64,000 nt of DNA from Pomphorhynchus laevis (taxonomy: Eukaryota > Acanthocephala > Palaeacanthocephala > Echinorhynchida > Pomphorhynchidae): contig WNNJ02001036.1 of assembly GCA_012934845.2 (NCBI GenBank), positions 1 through 64,000 on the forward strand, given 5' to 3'. Below, one piece after another: positions 47,201 through 54,599 of the stretch (positions are counted from its first letter, which is position 1; every line of letters begins with the position of its first letter). The notes under the pieces are model-generated. The model saw only the letters and a program-made list of their open reading frames with translations, ran no database searches and had not been told where the DNA came from. A program made the position numbers and the translations under genes.

Positions 47201-50119
47201 TAACACCAAACTGGGCTTGTTAATTTATTTTCTAATTGAAATATCGACTAAAAGCGAAAGTCAAATTATTTATTTTAGATTGACGAAATAAATAGAAACT
47301 CAATTTTTTATTAAGTTAAAGCAGATAGCCATTCCAGCAGATATTGCCATTTCGCTATGTTGTGGTTCTTTAGCAGTAAATACAATATATTGCTTGATGC
47401 GTAAAGATATGTTAGACAATTTTAATTGATTTTTGCATAACATTAAGTTAGCATTTGATAATATTATAATGTTCACATTTCAGAGATATTCAAAACAGTC
47501 ATTTTTTAATCCAAATAATTTTGATGTTAAGGTTACCGAGAATTGCAGGAGGCTCGAAAACGCCCCGGTGTCTGGGCGGTTATTGGGATTATCTTATTGA
47601 TTGTTACACTGTTGGTGTTTCTGTGCATGTTCGTTGTGTGCTTACGAATGCCTAAACCTAATTCAAGTGGAAATAATTTCATTGGAAAAATAGCTGGGGT
47701 AACATCACCGGATCCACCATTTTTCAACGGCGACTTCAGGTCAGTTGATATCTTAGAGTTACTGTGTACAGATACTTGTGAATTAAAATTATTGATTTGT
47801 TAATTATTGGTTTGTTGAAATTATTGATTTTTAACAATTTAGCAGCTCGCCATACACTTAAAGTTTTCGCCTTTGTTTTACTTTTGTATTCGCTGCGACA
47901 TTTACTCTTGCAACTTTGTTTTTATGCAAAGTGCAATGCTGAATCAAACGGTATTTTCTTAAATATTAAATATTTAATATTTAATTTTTTTTGATATGGG
48001 CCTGAGAAAGTTAAGTAATGATTCATTTAATTGACTATGTTGCATGAACACGCACTAGTCGGCGATTTTTAAGTTGTCAATTTAATTTTATTTTTAGAAT
48101 TTGATAATATACATTTGAATAGAAATAGAATAGAAATATTCTATTAGAATATTCTAATATTCTATTCTAAATAGAAATAGAAATGTGATATATTTTATTT
48201 ATTTAATTATTTAATATTTTATTTAGATATGTCTTTGGATTTGGTATATCTTATTTTGTTTAGAATATGCTTTAAATGTAAAAATAATTAGTAATTTTAT
48301 AGTGTTTTTATTTGAAATAAAAACACTAACACTAGACTCGGGTTAGCTGATTTAATAATAAGATCGTAATAAAGCGTTATGTAAATCACTTATTAATTTA
48401 TTAGTGATAGACACATTTATAAAAATATATACATTTTAATATTCAATATTAGTACTAGACCAACTGCAATCAACAATTGGTCTTTAATAGAATTTTCATG
48501 TTAAATAAGAATAAAAATTCGTTTAATTTAAGATAAATCGTCATCAGCGTTATTTTCATCACCAATGATGAACTCAGGTCGTACCTTTGCGACCTTTCTA
48601 GGTCCCGAACGATCGGTTACATAGCTGTTCAAAGTTTTCATTCGATTCCAGCTTATGGGATACATGCGCTCACCTAAAATAATATAAACACATTATTTAC
48701 TGTCTACTCGGTTTATTATTAATTATTTTTATTGAACTCTTTTTTAAATTTATATCTATATTTAATTATTTAAATCGTTCTTAAGCACACTAATGTCATT
48801 AAATATTATTTCAATATCTAAAATTTCATTATTTTATGTATTATATTTTATAGTAAAAAATGAAATATACATTATGATACAACAATGTAATAAAAAAGAA
48901 TAAACAATATAAAACAATAAGAATTAATAATCAATTTTTTATTATTAATCTAAAAAATTACAAATGTTATGCAATATCCGATATTGCTAAATCACCGATA
49001 ATGATAATCCGATATTGATAATAATAATCCGATATTGCTAATTCACCTGCTAATTCAAGGTAAATTCAACCCTCTTTATAAAAAAATGATATATTTTTAT
49101 AATATAATTTATATTTTATAAATTTATTTTTATAATTTATAATTTATATTTAGAATAAATAAACAATATAAAAAAATAAAAATTATATGTCATTTATATA
49201 CTAATTATTATATCAATTGTTATCAATTCTCTTTTGAGTTATTTTGGATATTGAACATTCATAATAACAAAGATTTATATTAAATTTTGTCTTTTAAATT
49301 TAATTTATTCTATTAAATAGATATATTTTATTTAATTATTAAATATTTTATTTAGATATATCTTTGGATTTGGTATATCTTATTTTGTTTAGAATATGCT
49401 TTAACTGTATTCCATTTATGACATTTTTTTGTAATTCACAACTTTAATTCATTTGCTGAAATAAATAAAATGTGCCAATTACCAGTTATAATATACCACT
49501 ATATGTTATTGATTCAATATTTGAATATCCTAATAAACTCAATAAATATTTTACATTTCTTGTGTTTAAATAATCTTAATTGTCTTTTATATAATATCTT
49601 GTATTATCTTTTATAAATAGCATCTTGATTATTACGATCTGTCTTATCACGCATTTTACATTTGGTTCGAATAGATTTTGGGTTCTGTAAAATCATAAAT
49701 AAAATTTGTTTTGAAAATGTTAGAATGACGGTTTGCGTCTTTTGTACTTTTGAATTTTTGTCGTTTTATATAACTATTTCATATGTTTGAAATATACCGA
49801 TATAATAATACCTTATAAGGCTCTTTTTACATGCATATGTTACTGGAATAGTTGAGTTAATATGAGTTGATAGTTGAGTTAATATGTTTCTAATATTAAA
49901 AGGGACAACAGTATGCAGCCGCTTAATGCAGATACATCTCGAAATTTCAATCCATTGTACAAAGATAATTCGGGATTCGAGTCTCCCTGGAATACATTTG
50001 TAAGAAACTTTTTGTGTTTGTAAAATTTCATTTTAATATTCTTTTAGATTGGCGACTCTCGGTTCGAAAAGCAAAGATCGTTCCCTGCTGGATTTACCAC
50101 TGATTCGTCTCGTGTTTGA
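22942..50119 (+). CDS. NCAM/Fasciclin-2-like cell adhesion protein, 16 exons
   Basis: My splice model joins 16 exons (listed separately), all with GT-AG introns and consistent phase, into an 851-codon frame. Order: signal peptide (1-22), Ig1 (C44, W56, C96), Ig2, Ig3, Ig4, Ig5 (to about 500), FN3-1 (about 501-610), FN3-2 (about 612-725, with the DGGSPL motif), membrane span (about 740-764), and a tail of about 87 residues with NPLY and C-terminal SSRV. Five Ig plus two FN3 is the NCAM/Fas2/apCAM and also the IGSF9/Turtle layout. The Ig1 WYSPTG...QRIHI pattern and the short tail with an S-x-V PDZ-ligand end favour Fas2/NCAM. Such proteins mediate adhesion in axon guidance and synapse growth. 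Introns 2, 9, 10 and 15 are 44-49 bp; the rest are 0.6-4.6 kb and filled with mobile elements. A candidate AATAAA is at 50422. Confidence 0.88.
23250..25372. repeat. repeat C array in intron 1
   Basis: At least six units or part-units lie at about 23252-23390, 23420-23575, 23761-24022, 24321-24512, 24866-25012 and 25268-25372. A clear unit (24321-24512) has roughly 33-bp inverted ends (ATAAATAATATACTTTGTAT / reverse complement) and a short core with nested stems: AAATACGT/ACGTATTT and CTGCTATGTT/AACATAGCAG. There is no coding frame. It looks MITE-like. Other copies are at 4936, 20652, 54797 and 63531 onwards. Confidence 0.75.
24128..24300 (+). mobile_element. PLE reverse transcriptase tail fragment
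   Basis: Frame reads LRNATICNDIGFLQNHLNN then LIDTYFKLGYY. Near-identical to 31290-31440. The pattern (ATICNDxxFLxxHLNxLxxxxxxxGY) fits the end of the RT domain of Penelope-like elements. Confidence 0.55.
25590..25900 (-). mobile_element. retroelement C-terminal fragment (RHNxxRD type)
   Basis: Minus frame reads MHSIRHNAVRDIVSHYLSRI, SHCVASEPQLTEVPDE, RDPSARLNIVKARAW. This matches a block common in animal LINE-type proteins (SIRHNExRDLxxxLLxEVC, EPxLxPL, ARLDIxxxGFW, FFDVRVFNP). The part after ARAW changes frame. A perfect 19-bp palindrome sits at the break. It is GC-richer than the intron around it. Family not fixed. Confidence 0.45.
25717..25763. repeat. snap-back palindrome, 19-bp arms, GC-rich
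   Basis: Arms 25717-25735 and 25745-25763 (TGATCCAAGCGCGCGCCTT and its reverse complement) around GACGATGTT. The longest perfect arms in the window with a spacer under 10 nt. It lies inside the retroelement fragment. Confidence 0.9.
26058..26211 (-). repeat. family A ribozyme relic plus (TA)n
   Basis: 26058-26175 matches family A positions 750-880, including GGACTGTCTATTACACCTAT and the hammerhead. The core has decayed: GAAG replaces GAAA and stem II is weakened. It runs straight into (TA)n at 26181-26211. Confidence 0.75.
26939..27066 (+). CDS. exon 2: rest of Ig1
   Basis: After TTTTTAG. Reads IHIERKHSKVILRLKGVRSE then DRGLWSCDAG, the D-x-G-x-W-x-C end of an Ig domain. Ends GTTGAAG|GTTAAA in phase 1. 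The following intron is 45 bp. Confidence 0.88.
27112..27243 (+). CDS. exon 3: first half of Ig2
   Basis: Reads DPLVLISNAIEYAPLGETHF, IKCIP (Cys) and VELSWRKG (Trp). Donor G|GTGAGT follows AAAGTT; phase 1 kept. Confidence 0.86.
27636..27830. mobile_element. PLE-linked foldback element, intron 3
   Basis: The halves 27636-27718 and 27745-27830 are reverse complements at about 85% identity. Each end carries AATTATTGG...GGATC and GGAAAATTTTATTTGATA. Inside lies a minus-strand hammerhead-like core at 27683-27710 (CTGAAGATG, stem CAAAC/GTTGG, GAAA). There is no coding frame. Confidence 0.65.
27868..28140. mobile_element. cluster of PLE-linked units, intron 3
   Basis: One inverted and two direct copies of the same roughly 110-bp unit. 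The direct cores at 27951-27975 and 28041-28068 read (CTGA)AGATACTAAC-AG-GG-TTGGCGAAATATC. The last copy keeps the full 3' part TTTGATCCAGCTCTAAT and ATGAATCATCAACTATTTAA. Confidence 0.6.
28851..28991 (+). CDS. exon 4: second half of Ig2
   Basis: After TGTGATTTAG. Reads YRPDANGLHIVTVGMADNDT then FWCTADIVDRGKTI. The ADNDTFWC string resembles NCAM-type Ig2. Donor TCAG|GTTTGT, phase 1. Confidence 0.86.
29605..29912. mobile_element. MITE-like element with ~55-bp inverted ends, intron 4
   Basis: Ends TACAAGAAGGCGAGGAAACA ... and the reverse complement TGTTTTTTCGCCTTCTTGTA, each continuing into AATATTTATTTGATTAGAAA. Inside the left end is GATGACG...CGTCGAAATATT (minus strand), the same stem-GAAA build as the other foldbacks. 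No coding frame. Confidence 0.7.
30425..30549 (+). CDS. exon 5: first half of Ig3
   Basis: After TTTCGCAG. Reads QGGKAILQCHSSGIPSPKYQ then WSKGP: Cys and Trp of an I-set Ig domain. Donor CCG|GTAAGT, phase 0. Confidence 0.86.
31153..31592. repeat. ~92-bp host duplication flanking a PLE piece, intron 5
   Basis: 31153-31245 and 31498-31592 are copies of one sequence with few mismatches (TTGTAAATTTTACATTAAAA twice in each). Between them lie a PLE RT fragment (CIPYNIKYNTL, EILRIATICNDIGFLQNHLN) and the first bases of repeat C. The flanking duplication is far longer than ordinary target-site duplications. Confidence 0.7.
33090..33230 (+). mobile_element. possible transposase zinc-ribbon fragment
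   Basis: Frame reads FEYRRQMGLIRSAPIVCLAC then EGELKKKAQNLVVLRY. The hydrophobic-W/Y-R-x-x-x-G-L-I...C-x-x-C pattern recalls the N-terminal zinc ribbon of ISXO2/Merlin-type transposases. Too short to be sure. Confidence 0.2.
33600..34510 (+). mobile_element. Penelope-like RT remnants, intron 5
   Basis: Near 34060, frames read EMFRYIDDMCVFNSNNFI (RT catalytic YIDD in the F-x-R-Y-I-D-D setting of PLEs). Near 34190 they read YLDMSIKLTSIKATINLYRK then EGIFKFTINIFLH (F/YLD-x-x-I...LYxKxxxFxF block), and near 34290 CIPYNIKYNTL. A second shorter copy lies at 33830-33930. Both are decayed. This subfamily is AT-rich and its pieces recur at 24128, 31250 and 54985. Confidence 0.65.
35145..35307 (+). 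CDS. exon 6: second half of Ig3
   Basis: After TTTTTAG. Reads SNSLVINKLNLSDDGTYECR then AFNEFDTQGKSAFYTMHVL: the D-D-G-T-Y-x-C motif and last strand. Donor CTAG|GTATTG, phase 1. The intron before it is the gene's longest (4.6 kb). Confidence 0.88.
36040..36930 (-). mobile_element. RTE-like LINE 3' part with associated block, intron 6
   Basis: Minus frame 36580-36816 reads MRSLYRYVMVKRELSLRVKL, SVYQAIFVPIVTYGHELWVI, TERIISRIQATEMRLLRSVA. It matches the post-RT tail of RTE/Rex3-type LINEs (VVVKRELSxxAKLSIYxxIFVPTLTYGHExWVMTERxRSRIQAAEMxFLRxVAGLSLRD). Further 3', TNKRRDQISKLAEDRLG is the RWRDyIxxLA tail. The + side block 36070-36200 (ACGATACAACCGGAAAAG) travels with it. A near-identical block is at 52340-53170. 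Confidence 0.7.
37190..37334 (+). repeat. 72-bp direct tandem duplication, intron 6
   Basis: 37191-37262 and 37263-37334 are virtually identical (GCATTTAAAATCAGTTAAAT, AACATCATGTTTGTATAATA). It appears recent. No element lies between the copies. Confidence 0.85.
37878..38017 (+). CDS. exon 7: first half of Ig4
   Basis: After TTTTTCAG. Reads PPLINPILPLLISIDESADL, ECSVDRSSSMPISFQWMHDN: Cys and Trp of the fourth Ig. Donor GAG|GTAAAT, phase 0. Confidence 0.85.
38806..39087 (+). repeat. ~73-bp duplication flanking a repeat C-related insert, intron 7
   Basis: 38806-38878 and 39014-39087 are nearly identical (GATTCACTAAACGTTGAATA ...). The 135 bp between them carry CTCAGTTACCTGATCTGATT, part of the repeat C lead-in. 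The insert has thus come with a duplication of about 73 bp of host DNA. Confidence 0.75.
39549..39699 (+). CDS. exon 8: second half of Ig4
   Basis: After ATTTTTAG. Reads FRSVLRIFNANKAHFLNYTC then EARNIAGRRRAVGELRIN. The Y-x-C-x-A-x-N-x-x-G ending is typical of I-set Ig domains. Donor GTAAGT, phase 1. Confidence 0.86.
41850..41945 (-). repeat. hammerhead-like core in a PLE-type unit, intron 8
   Basis: Minus strand 41878-41905 reads CTGATGATGCTAG-CAGCAT-CTAGCGAAA: a CUGAUGA box, perfect 5-bp stem, and GAAA. I find no stem I partner or cleavage triplet, so no ribozyme is called. The 39700-41849 part of this intron shows no other element I can name. Confidence 0.45.
42158..42217 (+). CDS. exon 9: linker and start of Ig5
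   Basis: A 60-bp exon after ACTTTAG reading FPSEFTTNTTTVYFGLEGLE. Donor GAAA|GTACGG is weak but keeps the frame, and the next intron is 49 bp. If the intron were retained, a stop would follow at once. Confidence 0.75.
42267..42421 (+). CDS. exon 10: Ig5 centre
   Basis: Acceptor is TTTTTAAG (AAG). Reads HLRCTFDGYPMPTITWHLDR: Cys and Trp of the fifth Ig. Ends SSIK before GTAATA, phase 0. Followed by a 44-bp intron. Confidence 0.82.
42466..42742 (+). CDS. exon 11: end of Ig5 and first half of FN3-1
   Basis: After TTTTATAG. Reads PPSLSSDLVLFCVARNPRQS (last Ig cysteine), then the FN3 start TSPDPPSYG and PVRQIEVRYKPVP (the V/I-x-Y strand). Donor AACG|GTAAGC, phase 1. Confidence 0.85.
42834..43024. 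mobile_element. foldback/MITE with ~57-bp inverted ends, intron 11
   Basis: The left end TATATAGTTATTACAGGAAC and right end GTTCCTGTAATAACTATATA continue inward (AGCAGAAAATATTCTTTATT and complement). At 42896-42923 the minus strand holds CTGATTATGATAGC-AGGA-GCTATCGAAA. A related unit lies at about 26745-26800 in intron 1. Confidence 0.7.
44738..45054 (+). CDS. exon 12: end of FN3-1 and start of FN3-2
   Basis: After GGTTTTAG. Reads VTLGNLLPSTLYRVGLVSFT then DFGPSR (L-x-P-x-T-x-Y block of FN3-1), then CILKWKMLSDGGSPLTSIS of FN3-2. Donor CGG|GTATGT, phase 0. Confidence 0.86.
45440..46600 (-). mobile_element. Penelope-like element: RT palm and GIY-YIG, intron 12
   Basis: Minus frames, 5' to 3': GASIG-PLGPTFADFYISKL then KPVYYRRYVDDSHL (RT catalytic YVDD); LKFTNETFDKESSHFLDVFI then VVCHKPTDKSIYSNLHHTR (F-L-D-x-x-I and K-P-T-D-x-x-x-Y-x-x-x-x-H, hallmark of PLEs); and KVVHKYICNKEGCNAY-IGYT (GIY-YIG endonuclease start). 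The order RT then GIY-YIG is that of Penelope elements. It is old and broken in several places. Confidence 0.8.
46729..46912 (+). CDS. exon 13: end of FN3-2
   Basis: After TTTCATAG. Reads YYELKGLLPLSRYLVEFKSK then NEIAQGSKKFFIKTGASPP: the L-x-P-x-x-x-Y-x-V-x-x-x-x-x-N block. Donor CCAG|GTTTGT, phase 1. Confidence 0.85.
47532..47739 (+). CDS. exon 14: membrane span and tail start
   Basis: Acceptor is GATGTTAAG. Reads EARKRPGVWAVIGIILLIVT then LLVFLCMFVVCLRMPK: one clear membrane helix with basic residues on both sides, RMPK being the first cytoplasmic residues. Donor TTCAG|GTCAGT, phase 2. Confidence 0.86.
48528..48673 (-). CDS. possible opposite-strand terminal exon in intron 14
   Basis: On the minus strand, ATTATTTTAG is followed by an open frame ERMYPISWNRMKTLNSYVTD RSGPRKVAKVRPEFIIGDEN NADDDLS and a stop, 46-48 codons of balanced composition in an otherwise AT-rich, stop-rich intron. 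It could be the last exon of a nested gene or a retroposed relic. No further exons are visible within the intron on that strand. Function not recognised. Confidence 0.35.
49903..49999 (+). CDS. exon 15: cytoplasmic tail
   Basis: Acceptor is TATTAAAAG. Reads DNSMQPLNADTSRNFNPLYK then DNSGFESPWNTF. NPLY could serve as a PTB-type or endocytic motif. Donor TTT|GTAAGA, phase 0; the next intron is 48 bp. Confidence 0.78.
50048..50119 (+). CDS. exon 16: C-terminus
   Basis: After TTCTTTTAG. Reads IGDSRFEKQRSFPAGFTTDS then SRV and TGA. S-R-V fits a class I PDZ ligand (S/T-x-V), as at the end of Fasciclin-2. Confidence 0.8.
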   Translation: MGDSRFEKQRSFPAGFTTDSSRV

Positions 50120-50421
50120 GAACAAATATGTTTGTATATTCTTTGTGTATTCGTTTATTTTCTAATTTTAATTTTACAAATTTTATCTCAATTTCATTTT
50201 GACTTAAACAAATGTGTAGTGTTTCCGTCTTTAACATTATAAACTTCATCGGCACCCAATTTTATTGTGTGCATAGGATATTATAGTTTCATGTATAGAT
50301 TATACCTGTTTTAATACCTGTTTTAGACATACTATATTGTAAAAATTCAAATACAAAACGCATTTAAAAATAAGAAAAACATCGATTTATTAAAATAACA
50401 CTTTCGAATTTTCGTCAGCAA

Positions 50422-50427
50422 AATAAA
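50422..50427 (+). promoter_or_regulatory. candidate polyadenylation signal
   Basis: AATAAA about 300 bp after the stop codon of the adhesion gene. AT-richness makes chance matches likely. Confidence 0.35.
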
Positions 50428-50662
50428 ATTTAAAACACAGGGCAAACTACAAACTGTGGAATTAATAGAATATTATTCTTCATTGTTCGACCAACTTTTG
50501 GAATTAAATTTAGTTTTTTATTATTTTTGATGAGTCATCAAATATTTATAAATTAACTTTAAGTAACTGAACTGATTTGATTTTGATCTACGTTTGAACA
50601 CTTTAATAATTAAAACTTCAGATGCGTAGAGAGAAGTATGGAGAGTGAAAATCGGTTTTTTC

Positions 50663-50944
50663 ATGTACATTGCATTTTATTATTTAACTAGCAAATTGAT
50701 TAGTTCGAATCTAAAGTTTATAAAATTTATAGTGTGGGTTTTCCTACTGATGTATTTCATCAATCCCGGAAATGTACTTAACCGTTCAAATCTTTATAAA
50801 ACAGCTGAACATCTTTTTAATCAGCAAGTAGTCGTATATCATGGCAGCTTCATAGGAGATTCGGATTTTGTTCATAACGACTGCACAGAATCGATTAAAA
50901 AATTGAAGAATGATTTGGCGAAACTCCAAAATGTTAGTCGTTAG
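50663..50944 (+). CDS. possible small membrane-protein exon
   Basis: From the ATG at 50663 the frame encodes about 93 residues: a hydrophobic span FIKFIVWVFLLMYFI at about residues 19-33, then a polar stretch ending ESIKKLKNDLAKLQNVSR, which could form a coiled coil. This is the build of a type II membrane protein N-terminus such as Golgi enzymes, but no family is recognised. CAAAAT|GTTAGT near 50931 could be a splice donor. It starts 543 bp after the adhesion gene's stop, on the same strand. Confidence 0.3.
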   Translation: MYIAFYYLTSKLISSNLKFIKFIVWVFLLMYFINPGNVLNRSNLYKTAEHLFNQQVVVYHGSFIGDSDFVHNDCTESIKKLKNDLAKLQNVSR

Positions 50945-51399
50945 GGGTCTTTCACGGGCTATATCCTCCTAACAAAGCGATTTATCCTGTGTTATAAAGT
51001 GGATTTTAATGGCTATTATAAAAGGACGATTCTTTAACCATTTGACAATAAAGGTTCCAGCTAGTTCACTCAAAGCTGCTTCATTATATATTGCCTGTAA
51101 TGCTCTGATACATAGTGGAAGACTGCGAAGCAAAAAATATAATTTTCATTCCTTATCGTTTTATATAGCTGGGAATCATGAATCCAACAAAATCCGACGT
51201 TATTGATTACCTCTGCTCGATCTAATGGTTCTGTTGATAAAAAATACAATCTATGGTGTTGTAGATGATTATATAATCATTGATCATAGATGCATCTACA
51301 ATTCTCTACAATGCGAGCAAAACAGGAGTTCGGCGTGGTTTAGGCTTCTAACACCGTGTTACATGCATAAAGTAAAAATTCTTTATTCTTCGGTAAGTG

Positions 51400-51830
51400 T
51401 TTAATTATGACAAGACCGGAGTATTCTGGAAAAATGCTATCTAATATATAATAAAAACATCGCCTTGACATAAGCTTATGAAATATATGCTGACTCGAAA
51501 GGCGATTACAAGATCAAGTCTTAGTTTATCATCCAAACAACTCAAATCATTGAAGAAATTATTATGAAGAGTTAATCGTCTGTGATGTAAGGGTTCAAAA
51601 TACGACGTTTGGATTTTAAAAAAATGTTGAGTAGGTTGGTGCATATTTTGTCTGAACTGATCGTTGGTGGGCAATACCCATTTTTGGCCTCAAGCTTAGA
51701 AGAACATTTCCTTGATGGCAATAGTTTCGTAAAAGTAAATGACTTTAATAACGCTTATATTCTTTGAATCTATTGATCAGCAGGCCACGTTTAACAACGG
51801 CCTTTTTGTGACTTTGAGGGAGTTTAGAAA
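51400..51830 (-). mobile_element. possible PLE N-terminal remnant
   Basis: Minus frames include GNVLLSLRPKMGIAHQ and PTNDQFRQNMHQPTQHFF, resembling the LLSLGPKFxLP block at the start of PLE reverse transcriptases. Weak. Confidence 0.25.
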
Positions 51831-52257
51831 TAACACGTCACTATCTTGATTTTTATCAATTTAATTTTTACAGTCCGTAGTGTCATGTAAGATAATTATC
51901 TTCCGACGTGGATAAAATATCTTACGACTCCAGATAAAATTCTTTGCTTAAACTTCATAAACAAATCTGCTTCAATTGAATTTTCAATTAAACAATTGAA
52001 TTTTCGCAGTTATTAATTATGAATTTTAATTTAAAATCTTACCATAATTGATAATTCTATAATGAAAATATTGTAAAGCGGACAATCGACTTTGATGAAT
52101 ATTAAAATCCTAAATTCTCTTCACAAATAAATAAACAGTTTAATTCTGTTGAAACAACAAAGAAGCAAAGTGACCATAGAAATGAGCAAAAGAAATTAAA
52201 ATAAAGGAGACTAAGTCCAAATAAATGACAAATTAAATGAAGGTAAAATTTAAAAAC

Positions 52258-52340
52258 GAAAAGAAAAATTATAATAAATTAATAATTTAGCAATAAAATT
52301 AAGAAAAATTATAATAAATTAATAATTTAGTAATAAAATG
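52258..52340 (+). repeat. 40-bp tandem duplication
   Basis: Two nearly identical copies of an AAGAAAAATTATAATAAATT-TAATAATTTAGCAATAAAA unit at 52261 and 52301. Confidence 0.8.
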
Positions 52341-53200
52341 TAACTACCGATCAAGGTTTAAAGTAAGTAAATGATTCTACTTGTGAGTTGCTAGTCGAAC
52401 TACACAGGGAATTCAAGGCAGTCATTTACTATAAATATGACGATACAACCGGAAAAGAGGATTGCATGGCACCGAAATGCGAAACGTATTTCGAAAAATT
52501 TTAAGACCAAGTAATGATTACGAAAGATGGGAAACAATTGTCATATAAATAGATGTATGAAAATAAAAGTCGGATCCTATATAAATATCAATTATTATTT
52601 AAAAATATATAAAATCTATACCTTCTCCTGAATTAAACTAAATTAAAAGCTGACAAACAGATCAGCTAACTGTTTCTACAAATTTTTGTATTATAAATTA
52701 ATAATAATGCTAAATCAAAATTTAATAATTTAATAATAAGACAGACCAAGGCGGTCTTCGGCCAGTTTCGAGATTTGATCTCTCCTCTTGTTAGTCCGCC
52801 CTGGAAGAACCTCCGAGGAAGGCAATCCCTAGACATCCTAAGAACGTGTCCTAGACACCTCAGCTGACTTTCTTCGTTTCCGAGATATTATCCTTTCGGT
52901 TATAACCCAAAGCTCATGACCATAGGTTACGATCGGAACGAAGATTGCTTGGTAAACCGAAAGCTCCGCCCGAAGACTCAACTCTCGTTTCACCATGACA
53001 TACCTGTACAAAGAATGCATTGCAGCATTAGCTGCACAAATCCGCTTTTTGAATGAATTGTAAATGTTAAATATGTTTGAATTTAGGAATTTTTATATAA
53101 AAATTGAATATTTAATTATAAATATAAAAAATTTCGTAAATATCAAATAACCTTGAAATAAATTACGTGTTTATTTAAAAACGTTTATTTAGTCGACTTG
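52340..53200 (-). mobile_element. RTE-like LINE block, near-copy of 36040-36930
   Basis: Same order and about 97% identity by eye to the intron 6 block, including the + side segment with ACGATACAACCGGAAAAG. About 100 bp of the LINE tail is missing near 52879. It encodes MHSLYRYVMVKRELSLRAEL and YGHELWVITER on the minus strand. Confidence 0.75.
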
Positions 53201-53539
53201 ATATAATTATCATTTGTAGTTTTGTATTATTTATAAATTAATAATAATGCTAAGTCAAAATTTAATAATTTAATAATAAATAATTATAAATAATAAATAA
53301 ATGTTATATATCAATATTGCTGATCAATTTATTTTCATGTTATAGCTAATTGCGTTTATACACATTTAAACATATTGTTTTAGAATCTATAAACTTTGAT
53401 TCACGGAGCTTTACTGTAATTCGTGATATCTTGATATTTGATTGTAAGAGAATTAACTTCTCTTATTTTTGTAAGAGAATGTATAATTTGCGTCATTTTT
53501 ATAAATGAATACCAATTAAATTTTTCCTGTCAACAACTG

Positions 53540-54090
53540 GTCCAGGTGTCGGGTCGTGGAGGCTGTGCACGAATCAAACTACTTTGGACATCGCGATCGT
53601 GGGCGACAGACCAGAGTTTTCTTTCAGATAGACCAAGGCGGTCTTTGGCCAGTTTCGACATTTGATCTCTCCACTTGTACCGAGGTCTACCTCGATGTCT
53701 CTTTCCGGGGAGTCCGCCCTGGAAAACCCTCCAAGGAAGAAGATCCCTAGACGTCCTAAGAACGTGTCCTAGACACCTCAGCTGACTTTCTTCGATGTGG
53801 AGAAGCAGCGACTTTACTCCGAATCCATCACAAATGACCGAATTCCTAACTTATTTCTAAGACTAAGATCGCCCACACCGCGAAGTAAAGTAAGTAACTG
53901 AAGTTACTTGTGAGTTGCTAGTCGAACTACACAGATAATTCAAAGCAGTCATTTACTATAAATATGACGATACAACCGGAAAAGTGGATTGCATGACACG
54001 AAAATGCGAAACGTATTTCGAAAAATTTAACGACCAAGTAATGACCACGAAAGATGGTAAACAATTGGTTTATACAATAAAGATGTCAAT
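53540..54090 (-). mobile_element. RTE-like LINE block, third copy, rearranged
   Basis: 53540-53890 matches the LINE tail (GGTCCAGGTGTCGGGTCGTG, CATCGCGATCGTGGGCGACA). 53890-54090 matches the companion block with ACGATACAACCGGAAAAG, but here it follows the LINE part on the + axis instead of preceding it. Confidence 0.65.
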
Positions 54091-54159
54091 GGATCTTGCA
54101 GAATCTTTTAGTATAAAGAAGTTTTCGTAAAAAAATCATATTTGCGAACGATTATGCTT

Positions 54160-54450
54160 GTTTAGACGCTTTACCAGCAGCTGAATGGATTGAAATCGAG
54201 TTAATAAAACAGATTGTGGTTCGAAATCGAGTTTTACATACTAGAAGTCGATTTTGTCCAATAGCAAAATACGCCAACATCGACAAAGTAGTTCTTGGTC
54301 GATAGCAAACGCTGTACCAGCAGCTGAATGGATTGAAATCGAGTTAATAAAACATTGTGGTGCGAAATCGAGTTTTACATACTAGAAGTCGATTTTGTCC
54401 AATAGCAAAATACGCCAACATCGACAAAGTAGTTCTTGGTCGATATCAAA
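54160..54450 (+). repeat. 143-bp tandem duplication with a 53-codon open frame
   Basis: Copies start near 54164 and 54307. In copy 1 the frame 54144-54302 reads DALPAAEWIEIELIKQIVVR, NRVLHTRSRFCPIAKYANID, KVVLGR then stop. Copy 2 lacks 2 bp and shifts. The composition looks coding, but I do not recognise it. Confidence 0.45.
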
Positions 54451-54599
54451 GATGTCTTTATTATATAAGTCAACATCGATTATTCCAGCTAACAACTAAA
54501 TTCAAATTGAAAGAATATAATTTAATATAATTTTTATAATTTATTTTTAAATAAATATAATTTCAAATGTAATGATTTTCTGGTCTCATTTCTTAACGA

